Shown here: positions 12,701 through 23,100 of the stretch, piece after piece
Layout: each line of letters begins with the position of its first letter
How positions within the stretch are numbered: the first letter of the stretch is position 1
Assembly: GCF_050947875.1 (NCBI RefSeq)
Contig: NC_134569.1
Span: 16,823,631-16,887,630 of the forward strand
DNA from: Dermacentor variabilis
Lineage: Eukaryota > Arthropoda > Arachnida > Ixodida > Ixodidae
DNA: 64,000 nt
Direction: 5' to 3'
The notes under the pieces: generated by a model
Told to the model about the DNA's origin: nothing
The model's input: only the letters and a program-made list of their open reading frames with translations
The model's database searches: none
Position numbers and translations under genes: made by a program

Positions 12701-13790
12701 CTCTGGGAGGTCGTCACGCTGCGGCTGAGTCGACGACGACGCTTCATCGGTCAGCGATCGGCTCAGGCCCCGTCGTGCGTCGTTACACGCTCCGCCGCGC
12801 ACCGCTCGAGGAAGTCGGCGGCTGGACATGCAGGGCAGGGCGCACTCTCTTGAGAAGCCACGTCGCACACACGGCAAAGGCAGGAGGCGGGGTAACTAGC
12901 GGGTCACGATCGGGCAGAAAACGAACCGAGTCGGTGGGTGGCGTGAAATATCGTCTCTGCTTTTTTCGGAATCAAGCATCGAGGCTACGCGAGCAGGTCC
13001 AACAGGGCAGCACAACGACGCGAACGAGCGTTGCAACTGCAAGGGTAGAACAGACAAGAAACGCATGGCGGCCGGTGGCTTTTATAGTGCCACGTTTCAC
13101 GAAGACGGCGTGCTGCGATGCTTTCGCTCAACGTACAGACAACGTCGAGCAGCGGCAGGGATTTGTTTAATGCGAAATATGAAGTCTTTGTTAGCGCTGA
13201 TGTGTACAGGGAGACGATCCAATGCGTGACCTGTTTCCGTGTGCGCGAGCTGTTTGTGTAATTTGTGCTGTGTTTGGCATGTAGCACTCGTGAGAAACGT
13301 GGCTAGCACCTGGAGGTAAAATCATATATTGTGGACGTTGAGATAGGCTTTTTTCTTGTGTTCTGTTCGCGCGTTTCGCCCGTACAATTTGCAGCCCTTT
13401 TATGCTCAGTCATCGTGTCCAACAAAAGCGCGCTAACAGACGACGCCTGCAGGCGCTAACAATTCGTTGGACGCAACTTATACAAAATATAACAAAATAA
13501 TCGCGGTCGGATTTCCTGAATCGCAATGTGGGATTCGCACAGCGTGGGGCAGTGTCTTCTACCACCACTGTCGTCTACACTTCCGGGCGACGTACCGCCT
13601 GAGGCGACGTTTCACCGTGGCGAATAGCATTCTCCGACATCACGTCGACCCTGCTGTCCACCCTGTCAACGCTATAACAGCGACGCAAGTTAGGGATGAG
13701 TTCACAAGCCCGTAAACATATTTCGCCACTTCCGCTTCCGATGCTATAATTAGCGCGCCTTTGGTATTTTTATTTCAGTATGGAAGTGTT
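9762..13790. other. No recognisable gene; partly GC-rich
   Basis: 10290-11300 and 12600-13100 are GC- and CpG-rich with overlapping open frames on both strands, the longest being 166 codons at 12670-13170. None shows a family signature. A minus-strand TATAAAAG lies at 13079-13086, upstream on that strand of short frames. This could be promoter-like or old LTR sequence; I cannot tell which. Confidence 0.5.
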
Positions 13791-14126
13791 TTTTCCGAGC
13801 GTGAAAGAAGCCCGCGAATACATGCAAAGTACCTCGAGCGGCCAGTCGCGCGGCAATGTTGCGTGTATTAGCGGGCTTCTTTTATGCAGCACATATTGAG
13901 CAACGGAAAGCTGTATCGGGAGTTTTTCATATAGCTCTCCAATGTTCTCATTGACACCTTTCCTTTAATTATGATACTGGAGTTGATTAATTAAGACTAA
14001 TTATGAAATTAGTCGGAATGAAAAAGATGAGTATCTCCAAGCGTTACCAGGCTTGGTTCTGTCCAGCGACGTTGCATTTGCATACGTTTACATCTTGGTG
14101 CACGATAGTTGGGACACCTTGTATAT
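13791..14126 (+). repeat. Dispersed repeat, copy A (homologous to 42880-43170 inverted)
   Basis: Shares with the minus strand of 42880-43170 a segment containing CTGTATCGGGAGTTTTTCAT, a TTAATTAAGACTAATT block, a CCAGGCTTGGTTCTGTCCAG-like block and a GGGACACCTTGTATA end. The left part has an internal inverted pair (GAAGCCCGCGAATAC and GTATTAGCGGGCTTC). ACAGGGTGTCC follows at about 14151. It is probably a non-autonomous DNA element; boundaries are approximate. Confidence 0.55.
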
Positions 14127-16584
14127 TAAGACAACCTTGTGCGAATATACAGGGTGTCCGCATCAGACCTCCCTGATTCCAAAACGAAAAAAGAAAAGCA
14201 CTATGATATATTGATAGCTGCACTTTTAGGCATCATTTTAATCAACTCAATATGTCTGGTGGCTTCCGTAGAAATTCGTGTCGAAAATTTCGTTGGACAG
14301 CAATGGGTGACTTCGTTTCCGCATACCACACCAAACATTCGGCTCTTGCTTGATATATTGTCGTTTTTCACAGTTATTCAGCACCTCAACCTAAACAAGA
14401 GGTTAGAAAAAATGTCAACAAAAAGCGTTTTGGATTGCTTTAAATGATGCCACAAACCGCATGTTCCTATGTATCATAGTTTTTTTTTTTTCGACATCAG
14501 AGAGGTTTAATGTGGACACGGTATATTTATACGTGCCACGCGCGAACTGGCGCTGTTGAACGGCTGTGCTGCTATTCCGTGCAGCGTGCCCAGACAGATG
14601 CACTGGGAGCCGGGCTGCATACAGGTCCCGTACCATGACGCGTTTTGGTGGTGGCGATACCGTGTGCCGCCACACTACTTCAGTGCTAATCGTATTAACG
14701 TCGACGTTCATCGTGAGACGTGGGGTGCCGGATTTTTTTTCTCTCTCAAATGCGATGCCGACGTGCTATTCAGAACGCAGAGTGCATGGCGTAGTCCGGA
14801 CTCAATTTCGCAGGTTCTCCTCAGCCTGCGGTTGATTTGAGGATGTGTTAACGCCTGTAGTAAGCTTCTCCAGGTTTCTCTTGCATAGATTCAATAAAAA
14901 CAAAAGCTAGGTAGTCTCTGGCACCGCCCCTCCACTCCATCTTTCCCCCGGCTTTGCTGCTGGCAGTTAAAAAAGAAATAAACAGAAAAAAGTTGCAGTT
15001 TCGCCCGAAACGTGGAGCATCGACTGTGATAGTAAATTAGCGGACAGCTACAAGAAGTAAGGCAGTATAAACTTGTAAACGTATGCATACTAACTAAATT
15101 AACAAGCATGGTGCCACGCAAACATGTGCACGATCATGAACAGCAAACATGAACATATCTCACTCGATGACCGCGAAAACTCGCTGTGCAAATGCTGGAG
15201 TGACGAAGCGCGGCAGCAGCAGCGACAGAATTGACCTTCGTACTGCGTTTCGCATCAACGCCAACTTAGCAGCGAAAACACAGCGCACGGCGGGCTCTAT
15301 CCCCGTCGCAGATGGTTTTCAAGATACAGCGGCCCCGGTGGGCGCCCGCGGCCGCCCATGCCGCCCTGAGTAGACCGCGCCTCCGCCTCGCTGTCAGCGC
15401 ACACAAGCAAACATGCACATCACACTCAATGACTGCGGACACTCGCTGTGCAAACGTTGATGTGAGTAAGCGCGGCAGCAACAGCAAGCGAAGTGACCTT
15501 CGTGCTGTCGATCGCTTCAGCGCAAACTGAGCGACCAGAACGCAGCTCGCACGAAGGTATGAGGCATCTGCAGATTGCTTTCAAGATGCGGCGCGCGCGA
15601 TCCGCACGCGGCCGCGGAAAGTACGCAGTTGCTGGCGTAGTAGAAGGCGCCCCCCTCCCTTCCGCGCTGCCTCCCTGCTGCCCTCCCTTCCGCGAGCGAG
15701 ATTGAGCCGCGATCGTCAGGTCCCGTTGCGCCCTGTCGCGAAATACGCAGTTCAGGCCAGAGCACAACGCCGCCCTCCCTCCCATCCCCCCATAGCCTTT
15801 CGCGCGACGGAAGACTGCGTATTTGCTCCCCGCTTTCCTCCATCACGCGCGCCAGAATGCGCCGCGATCGTCAACTCCCCTCGCGTGCTTTCACATGCAC
15901 ATACAGCATACGCCGCGCGACGACGGTGCTATCGCCCTCGGACTTTATACGGAACATCACGCCGACGCCGACGGCAAACTGCGTCTGGATGATTGCAGGA
16001 TGGCAGCACTAAGCATTACAGGTCAACGTCAAGACGATAAGACGCCTGCATCTTTATCCTATCGGATCGGTTAACTGAAGAGCCGCCCTCACCTGGCCGG
16101 TTTGGGCGTTGAAGACAGATGAGCGTCGTTCCGTAGATCATGCGGAAGTAGTCGTGTTACATCCATTTACTACGGCAAACAATTTTCCATGACGCAATGA
16201 ATTCCTGTTTAAGCAACGATGGATCGTAGTGTGTGAAATGGAATCTGATATTCTTACATGACAAGTAGTTTTCCAGTCGAGCATTTAGTCTCGCTGAGTA
16301 ATATTATGTGGGACAAGCGTGTTTCGCCATTACCACCTTTAAAGAAAAATGGGATGTTCCCATTAATTTTTTGTGAGGGAAGGTACGCAGCGAAATTAGC
16401 TCAACATTCAAATGAAAGAACGCTCGCTCGTCTTCTCGGTAGAGCCGCGCTCTCCGCCTGTAGAGGTTACGTCACACCTTCGGCTTCTGCATCACTAGTG
16501 GCGCTGGCAGCACAAAGACACGTCCCCGTACTGGAGCTAGCTGGCCTACCGCGCACTACCCCATATTGAACTAAGACTGGCTCA
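14127..16584. other. No recognisable gene; contains a tandem duplication
   Basis: Overlapping frames on both strands without family signatures. 15147-15680 is a degenerate tandem duplication. 15560-15900 is strongly GC-rich. Confidence 0.5.
15147..15680 (+). repeat. Degenerate tandem duplication, about 265-bp unit, two copies
   Basis: 15147 onward and 15412 onward align in order: a CACTC(G/A)ATGAC start, an ACTCGCTGTGCAAA block, a GCGCGGCAGCA block, a TGACCTTCGT block, then CAGAT(G/T)G and TTTTCAAGAT-like blocks. The offset is about 265 bp. The copies are clearly diverged. Confidence 0.6.
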
Positions 16585-16599
16585 CCCTTACAAAAATTT

Positions 16600-17190
16600 T
16601 TATAGAAAGTCCATAGACAGTCTATAGACATTTGTCTATGAAGTCTATAGACTGTCTATAGACACTTCTTTAGACTAGTCTATAGTCAGTCTATAGACTT
16701 ATGGCCATACACTTTTTATAGACTAGTGTATAAAATGTCTGAGTCTATAGACTGTCTATAGACATTTCTTTAGACTAGTCTATAGACAGTCTATAGACTT
16801 ATGGCCATACACTTTTTATAGACTAGTCTATAAAAAGTCTGAGTCTATAGACTGTCTATACACAGTCTATAGACAGTCTATAGACTTATGGCCATACTTT
16901 TTATAGACTAGTCTATAAAAAGTCTGAGTCTATAGATTCTCTATAGACTGTCTATAGACTTATGGACATACACTTTTTATAGACTAGTCTATAAGAAGTC
17001 TGTGTCTATAGACGGTCTATAGACTTATGGCCATACACTTTTTATAGACTAGTATATAAAAAGTCTGAGTCTATAGACTTTCTATACACTGCCTATAGAC
17101 AGTCTAGAGACTTATGGCCATACACTTTTTATAGACTAGTCTATAAGAAGTCTGAGTCTATAGACTGTCTATGGATAAGAGTATAGGCTT
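16600..17190. repeat. Array of TCTATAGAC palindromic units, variable period
   Basis: The marker ACTTATGG(C/A)CATAC recurs at about 16698, 16798, 16884, 16959, 17022 and 17109, so unit length varies between 63 and 100 bp. Between markers the sequence is nested copies of GTCTATAGAC and GACTAGTCTATA. All units can pair with themselves. Confidence 0.85.
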
Positions 17191-17492
17191 ACAGTTCTAC
17201 TTTTGTAGACTGAAGTCTATAGAATGTCTACAGATGAGATTTGTCCGTAGACATTTTATACACTTCAGTCTACAAAAGTAGAACTACATATACAGTTCTA
17301 CTTTTGTAGACTGAAGTCTATAGAATGTCTACAGATGAGATTTGTCCGTAGACATTTTATACACTTCAGTCTACAAAAGTAGAACTATATATACAGTTCT
17401 ACTTTTGTAGACTGAAGTCTATGGAATGTCTATATACAAATGTATATAGATAATCTATAGACATTCTATAGACTTCAGTCTACAAAAACAGA
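17191..17492. repeat. 101-bp tandem units, each an inverted repeat
   Basis: Units start at 17191, 17292 and 17393, exactly 101 bp apart. The first two are nearly identical; the third is diverged in its centre. Each begins AGTTCTACTTTTGTAGACTG and closes with its reverse complement, giving arms of about 24 bp around a roughly 45-bp loop. Confidence 0.9.
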
Positions 17493-17640
17493 ACTTTATA
17501 GTCCGATAGACTTTTTTTTCTATGACATTCTGCAGACATTTGTTAACAATTATGAATTTTTTTAATCTATAGGCACTCTATATACACAGACATCTTATAG
17601 ACAAGTCTACAAAGAGTGTATAAGGCCATAACTCCATAGC

Positions 17641-19076
17641 GGCTATCTACAAGTTAGTTTACATTTTTGTTTACATGCGGTAGCAAAAAGTTTCGAATGT
17701 AATTATGCATGTGCACCTGTTCCTTTTCATCTGCACTTATGCATTACCGTTAGTAGATTAATAATGCTTATGAACCAGCTGTACTTTCATATATGTTGCA
17801 TAAACAGAAAGAATTTATATAGTGCTGAATCATGCAGTGCGAAAAATAAAACAAATGCACCAGCAATGCATTCACCGTTTTTATTGCTCGATATAATAGA
17901 TGAATTCCTTAAATTCATGTTGTATGCTATTATGGAAACAGATTAAATATTTACACTACTCCTTGGCAAGCATGGTCGCCAGGCTGGCCTTGACCTTTGT
18001 GTCATTAGTCCCAAAGGTGCGGCAGGTGTATGCTGCAAATAAGTAGATGCAGCAATATGAGGCAAAAATAACAAGTGTATATACTTAATGCGGTTTAAGA
18101 ATGACTAATGGCTGCTTGTCAATACAAATCAGCACCTTTATACAATGTTTTATTGCATGGTATGGTGAACAATTAAACAGTCACAACTGCTGCTCGTGCC
18201 AGCAACAGTATGTTCCCTTTTATGACAGGTTCATATATGATGCATTATTGTACTTATCCCAAATGGTCTCTATATTTATTGCTGAAACGTTACCCAGTTG
18301 GGCTGTCTGTACATTTTTTTTTGGCCGGTAGTTAAGTAGGCCCGTGCAGAGGGATATTTTCAGAAGACGTGACTGGAATATTCACAGTATCATGCCTAAG
18401 ATTGTAATTTAATTTGCTTAATACACATTTAAATGTCTTTCTCATGCTTTTAAATGAATGGGTGATTGGCCATAACTTCAACGGAAGGCAGATGGGCTGA
18501 TTGTATCGATATGGTCACGTAATTTGTTACAGCTAATGAGGCCTCTTGGGCGTGCTAACAGGTTTCCAAGTTAGGTATACCACATGAGCACCCGAAATAC
18601 CACACGAGCACTTTGTGTCATGGCACGACAGATATGCACCTCCTAGGAAACAGAATTGATAGTATAGTTCGAATGAATTCTATTACAGTAAATTATTTAA
18701 GGTGCTTTGAAAGATGAAAATTTTTTCTAGGCTATCGAGGTTCAGGACGTTTAGTTAACGCAAAAAAAAAACACATATTGAGTAAGAAATGCCTTGTCAG
18801 TAAGCTTGACTTTCTTTTATTTTTCAATAAATGGAACCAATTTCCTTCAATTTTTATCATGTGAAACGTTTTAAAAATATATTTAACTTAGAGATTCTCT
18901 GGAAACTTTGTATGACATATAACAAGACAGCATACCTATGTGGCCATTTTAAAATTTCCCGATCTTTTTCCAAGCCTTCACTGGCTCTTTTCATGAAAAT
19001 TTTTTGGCAATCTATGACGCCTGCAGCTTAAGTGTAATAAAAAAAATATTGTGGTTTAATGCTTGCCAAGTACTGC
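17641..19076. other. AT-rich interior, no recognisable gene
   Basis: No frame beyond about 76 codons. 18110-18360 is a diverged direct duplicate of about 26220-26480, sharing GTGCCAGCAAC, a GACAGGTTCAT block and a GGCCCGTGC-like block in the same order. Confidence 0.5.
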
Positions 19077-19080
19077 CAGT
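19077..19080. repeat. Target-site duplication CAGT, left (LTR copy 1)
   Basis: CAGT directly precedes the 5' LTR and recurs at 25888-25891 directly after the 3' LTR. Confidence 0.65.
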
Positions 19081-19844
19081 TGTTGCGTTTCGCCTGCGAC
19101 ACGCGGTTTTGCCGGCGCGACTGCGGCGGGGCGGCAGACATTTTGGCCCGTTCGGCGTCGCCGCAACGCTCCCCGCCAGGCGTTTCCAGGCGTTTCCAGG
19201 CGCGACTGCGGCGGGGCGGCAGACATTTTGGCCCGTTCGGCGTCGCCGCAACGCTCCCCGCCAGGCGTTTCCAGGCGTTTCCAGGCATGTTCCGATGCCA
19301 CGTGTCTTCATGTGCGTGTGTGAGTGTATGTGCCATTGTGCCCGAACGGCGGCGATGCGACAGCAGGGGGTCACCCTCTCCTTCCAGTCATTGTGCCCGA
19401 CCAGAGGCGCTACGAGAGCCGAAGTTACCCTCTCCTCCCAGTCTTTGTGCCCGACCGGCGGCGCTACGACAGTGTGCGTCACCATTAGCCCATTGTACAA
19501 TCACGTGCTCGTCTATTGAGGGGTTCCTTCTTGCCCTCAACTGCGAGAGTATAAAAACAGCTGCCCCCGGACGCCAAAAGGAGGGCTCCGATTTCTTCTG
19601 TTGAGTAAAGTGCTCTCCCGTCTCTCTACTTCGGTCAACCTGACCGCCAACTCTTTGCGATGTTAAAATAAACAAGTTGTTTTGTTGTTACCAGTCGACT
19701 CATGCTTTGCCGGGACCTTCGGATGCTTCCAGTTGTACCCCAGGCCGCCAGGCCAACGCTACCCTTGGGGCTTGCGACCCAGGTACAACCACGGGCGTCA
19801 GCGCCGAGTTCCCAACAACCGATGCCATCGGTGGGATCCAAACA
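19081..19844 (+). repeat. 5' LTR of copy 1
   Basis: 764 bp, matching 25124-25887. U3 contains an 85-bp tandem duplication (units starting at 19114 and 19199). It also has three diverged 54-55-bp modules starting (C)ATTGTGCCCGA or CTTTGTGCCCGA at 19334, 19389 and 19443. TATAAAAA lies at 19550-19557 and AATAAA at 19667-19672, setting out U3, R and U5 in the usual order. Confidence 0.92.
19550..19557 (+). promoter_or_regulatory. TATA box in 5' LTR of copy 1
   Basis: TATAAAAA about 110 bp before an AATAAA, the usual spacing between promoter and poly(A) signal in an LTR. Also present in the 3' LTR and in copy 2. Confidence 0.75.
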
Positions 19845-20159
19845 ACTGTCTGCCAGCGGTGAGATCGCGACAACGGAGGCCAGCAGCGAAGATATGCAGT
19901 TGACTGTATGCTGAGCAGCTCAACGACGATCCGGGAGCAGTGCAACGAGCCCTGTGTGATGACTGGTTGCCTGCAGCGGAGCGACTGCGCTGGACTCTTG
20001 GCTGCGAGGTTTGGTGAGTGCGGGACTTTCTTCTTCTGAGCTTTGCCAGGCTTTTGTTAGTGTCAGAAACAGAGCTGGTAATTGTGGTTGTCGTTGCTGC
20101 CGGGTTAGTTTGCGGCAAGACAATAGTAAGCAGTAGAGAAAGCAGCATTCAGAGCAGCC
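19845..20159 (+). other. Leader of copy 1 with altered primer-binding site
   Basis: Two bases after the LTR the sequence reads TGTCTGCCAGCGGTGAGA. In copy 2 the corresponding site is TGGTTGGCAGCGGTGAGA, followed 39 bp later by a second unit identical to that of copy 1. The leaders differ by exactly 39 bp (315 versus 354), so copy 1 has one unit and copy 2 has two. Copy 1 therefore lacks the canonical TGG start of a primer-binding site. Confidence 0.65.
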
Positions 20160-23100
20160 ATGGATTTGAAGTCGTTGCGCAAACCGAAATTGTTGGAGCT
20201 TGCAAGAGAGTTGGGTCTGGATGTCTCGGACAAACTCAGAAAACCAGAACTGCTAAAGGCTATTCTTGAGTTAGAGGCTGAGGATGACGAGCTGTCGGAA
20301 TGCCTTGAGACCATTGAAGAGAGGGAGACTGCAAAAAGACAGGAGCGCGAACGTAAAGAACAGAAAGAAAAAGAAGAGCGTGAACGTAAAGAACAGAATG
20401 AGCGAGAGCAACAAGAGCGTGACCGTCAACACGCTTTGGAAATGAAGCGTCTTGAGGTAGAGATGGAACGCGCTCGTAATGGAAGTCAGGCACACGGTGC
20501 AGGAGAACGCGTATTGTTCAAAATGACTGACCTGATGCGGCCGTTTAAGCTTGGAGAGGACATTGGTTTGTTCCTGGTTAACTTTGAGCGAACGTGCGAG
20601 AAGCAGGAGTTCTCTCGGGAAACGTGGCCACAGCGCTTGCTCACTTTGTTACCCGGCGAGGCGGCCGACGTAGTCGCTCGCTTGGATAGAGAGGAGGCAG
20701 AGGATTTCGACACAGTGAAATCGAGTCTTCTAAAAAAGTACCGGCTGTCTGCGGAGGCGTTCCGTCGGAAGTTTCGGGAAAATGAGAAAGGCAAAAGTGA
20801 GTCATATACAGAGTTTGCGTATAGGCTTATGTCGAACATGCAGGAGTGGCTCAAAGAAGAGAAAGCGTTTGGTGACCACGATAAAGTTCTGCAGTGCTTC
20901 GGGCTAGAACAGTTTTATAGTCGGTTACCGGAGAACGTGCGATACTGGGTCTTGGATAGGCCAGATGTTTGTACGGTGGCTAAAGCCGCTGAGCTAGCCG
21001 AGGAGTTTGTGACGCGTCGGGCTCGCGGAGCTAAGGACGGTCAAAAGGGTGAATTTGGCTCGAAGTTTGAGAGGCCGAAGTTCACACCCATGAGAGCAAA
21101 GGGGAACACGCGTAGTGCGGATGCGAGTGGAAGCAGTGCGACCGAACCTAAGGAGACGGCGGCAGCCGAAGCCGAACGCAGAAAGCGGTTCGAGATGAGG
21201 CAAGCGCGCGTTTGTTATACGTGCCAGAAGCCGGGTCACTTTTCGGCGCAGTGTCCGGAAACAACACCAAAAGTTGTGTTTTTTTCATTAGGCAGCACTG
21301 ACGAGAACATGAAGCTTCTCGAGCCTTACATGCGAAACCTCCTCGTGAACGGGAAAGAGTGCCGAGTGCTTCGCGATTCCGCAGCTACGATGGATGTAGT
21401 TCACCCGTCTTACGTAGAACCCCATATGTTCACGGGCGAGTGCGCATGGATCAAGCAAGCCGTGGAAGCTCATAGCGTGTGTCTGCCAGTAGCAAAGGTG
21501 CTTATTGAAGGACCTTTCGGAACGCTTGAGACGGAGGCGGCAGTGTCATCTATGCTGCCCCCCCAGTACCCGTACCTATATTCAAACAGGTCCGATCACC
21601 TCCTGCGCGAGAAGGGGCTTTTGTTTGGTGAGGCTAGCGTTCAGGCCTTAACCAGATCGAAGGTTCGGGAGCTCGCTGCAAAGGCGGTAGTTGCGGGGCC
21701 GACGTTATCAAACAACGAAAAAGGGTCAGAGGCGCAGCAAGCTGATATTCAGAGCACGCCCGAACTGAATAAACTTGAGTCTGTAACGTTAAAGGCACCA
21801 GATACCGGAGAGGAAAATCCCGATGCGGGAAAGTTAGAAGAGCTATCTACTGATTTGCTCATCGCGCCTACGTCAGACGGACTTAATAGGTTGCTAAAAG
21901 TCAGCCGGTCGGCTTTGATAGCCGAGCAAAAAAAGGATGGCAGCCTGGAAAACGTGCGCTGCAATGTCAAAGAAGGTATCGCCAGGAAAACTGCGCGTTT
22001 TGTGGAAAGAGGTGGAGTCCTGTACCGGAAGTATCTAGACCGCCGAGGAGTGGAGTTCGATCAGCTGATCGTGCCTCAATGCTATCGTCAGGATCTGTTG
22101 CGCTTGTCACACGGGGGTTCGTGGTCCGGACACCTAGGAGTTAAGAAAACTAAGGACCGTCTCTTGCAAGAGTACTATTGGCCAGGGTGTTTTCGGGACG
22201 CAGACCATTTCGTAGGGTCATGTGACACCTGTCAGCGGGTGGGCAAACCAGGGGACAAATCGAGGGCGCCGTTGAAATTGGTACCTATCATTACGGAGCC
22301 TTTTAGACGGCTCATTATTGATACAGTGGGACCTCTGCCGGTAACAGCCACGGGGTACAGACACATTTTGACTGTGATCTGCCCAGCGACAAAGTTCCCT
22401 GAAGCAGTGCCGCTTAAAGAACTCAGCTCAGTTGAGATAGTTAATGCACTACTGTCCATATTTGCGCGAGTTGGTTTTCCTGCGGAAATCCAATCAGATC
22501 AGGGCACAGTGTTTACTAGCGCTTTGACGACAACTTTTCTCGAAAGGTGTGGGGTAAAGCTGCTACACAGCTCAGTGTACCACCCACAGTCGAATTCCGT
22601 TGAGAAGCTCCACTCCGTCATGAAGCGCGTGTTGAGAGCGTTGTGTTTTGAACATCGAACTGACTGGGAGCTGTGTCTGCCTGGGGTGATGTTTGCTTTA
22701 AGGACCGCGCCGCATGCGGCTACGGGGTTTTCGCCAGCTGAACTGGTGTACGGTCGCTCGCTTCGATCTCCGCTTCGCATGCTTCGAGAATCGTGGGAAG
22801 GTAGGGGCGACGACCCAGTCGTGGTGGAGTACGTGCTTAAGCTCCTCGAACGCTTAAGAAGGGCACAGGAGTTGTCAGGTGAAGCAATGACAAAGGCCCA
22901 GCAGAGGGCCAAGGTTTATTATGATCGGACCGCCAGGGCCCGTCGTTTTGAGGTGGGCGATGAGGTCATGATATTGCGCACATCGCTAAACAACAAACTA
23001 GACGTGCAGTGGGAGGGCCCAGCACGAATTGTTCAGAAACTGTCGGACGTTAACTACGTGGTAAGTCTGCCAGGAAAGCGGAAAGCACAGCAAGTTTACC

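Noticed and set aside
12670..13170. 166-codon plus-strand frame in GC-rich DNA
   Set aside because: GC-rich sequence has few stops, frames are open on both strands, and no motif or splice context supports it.
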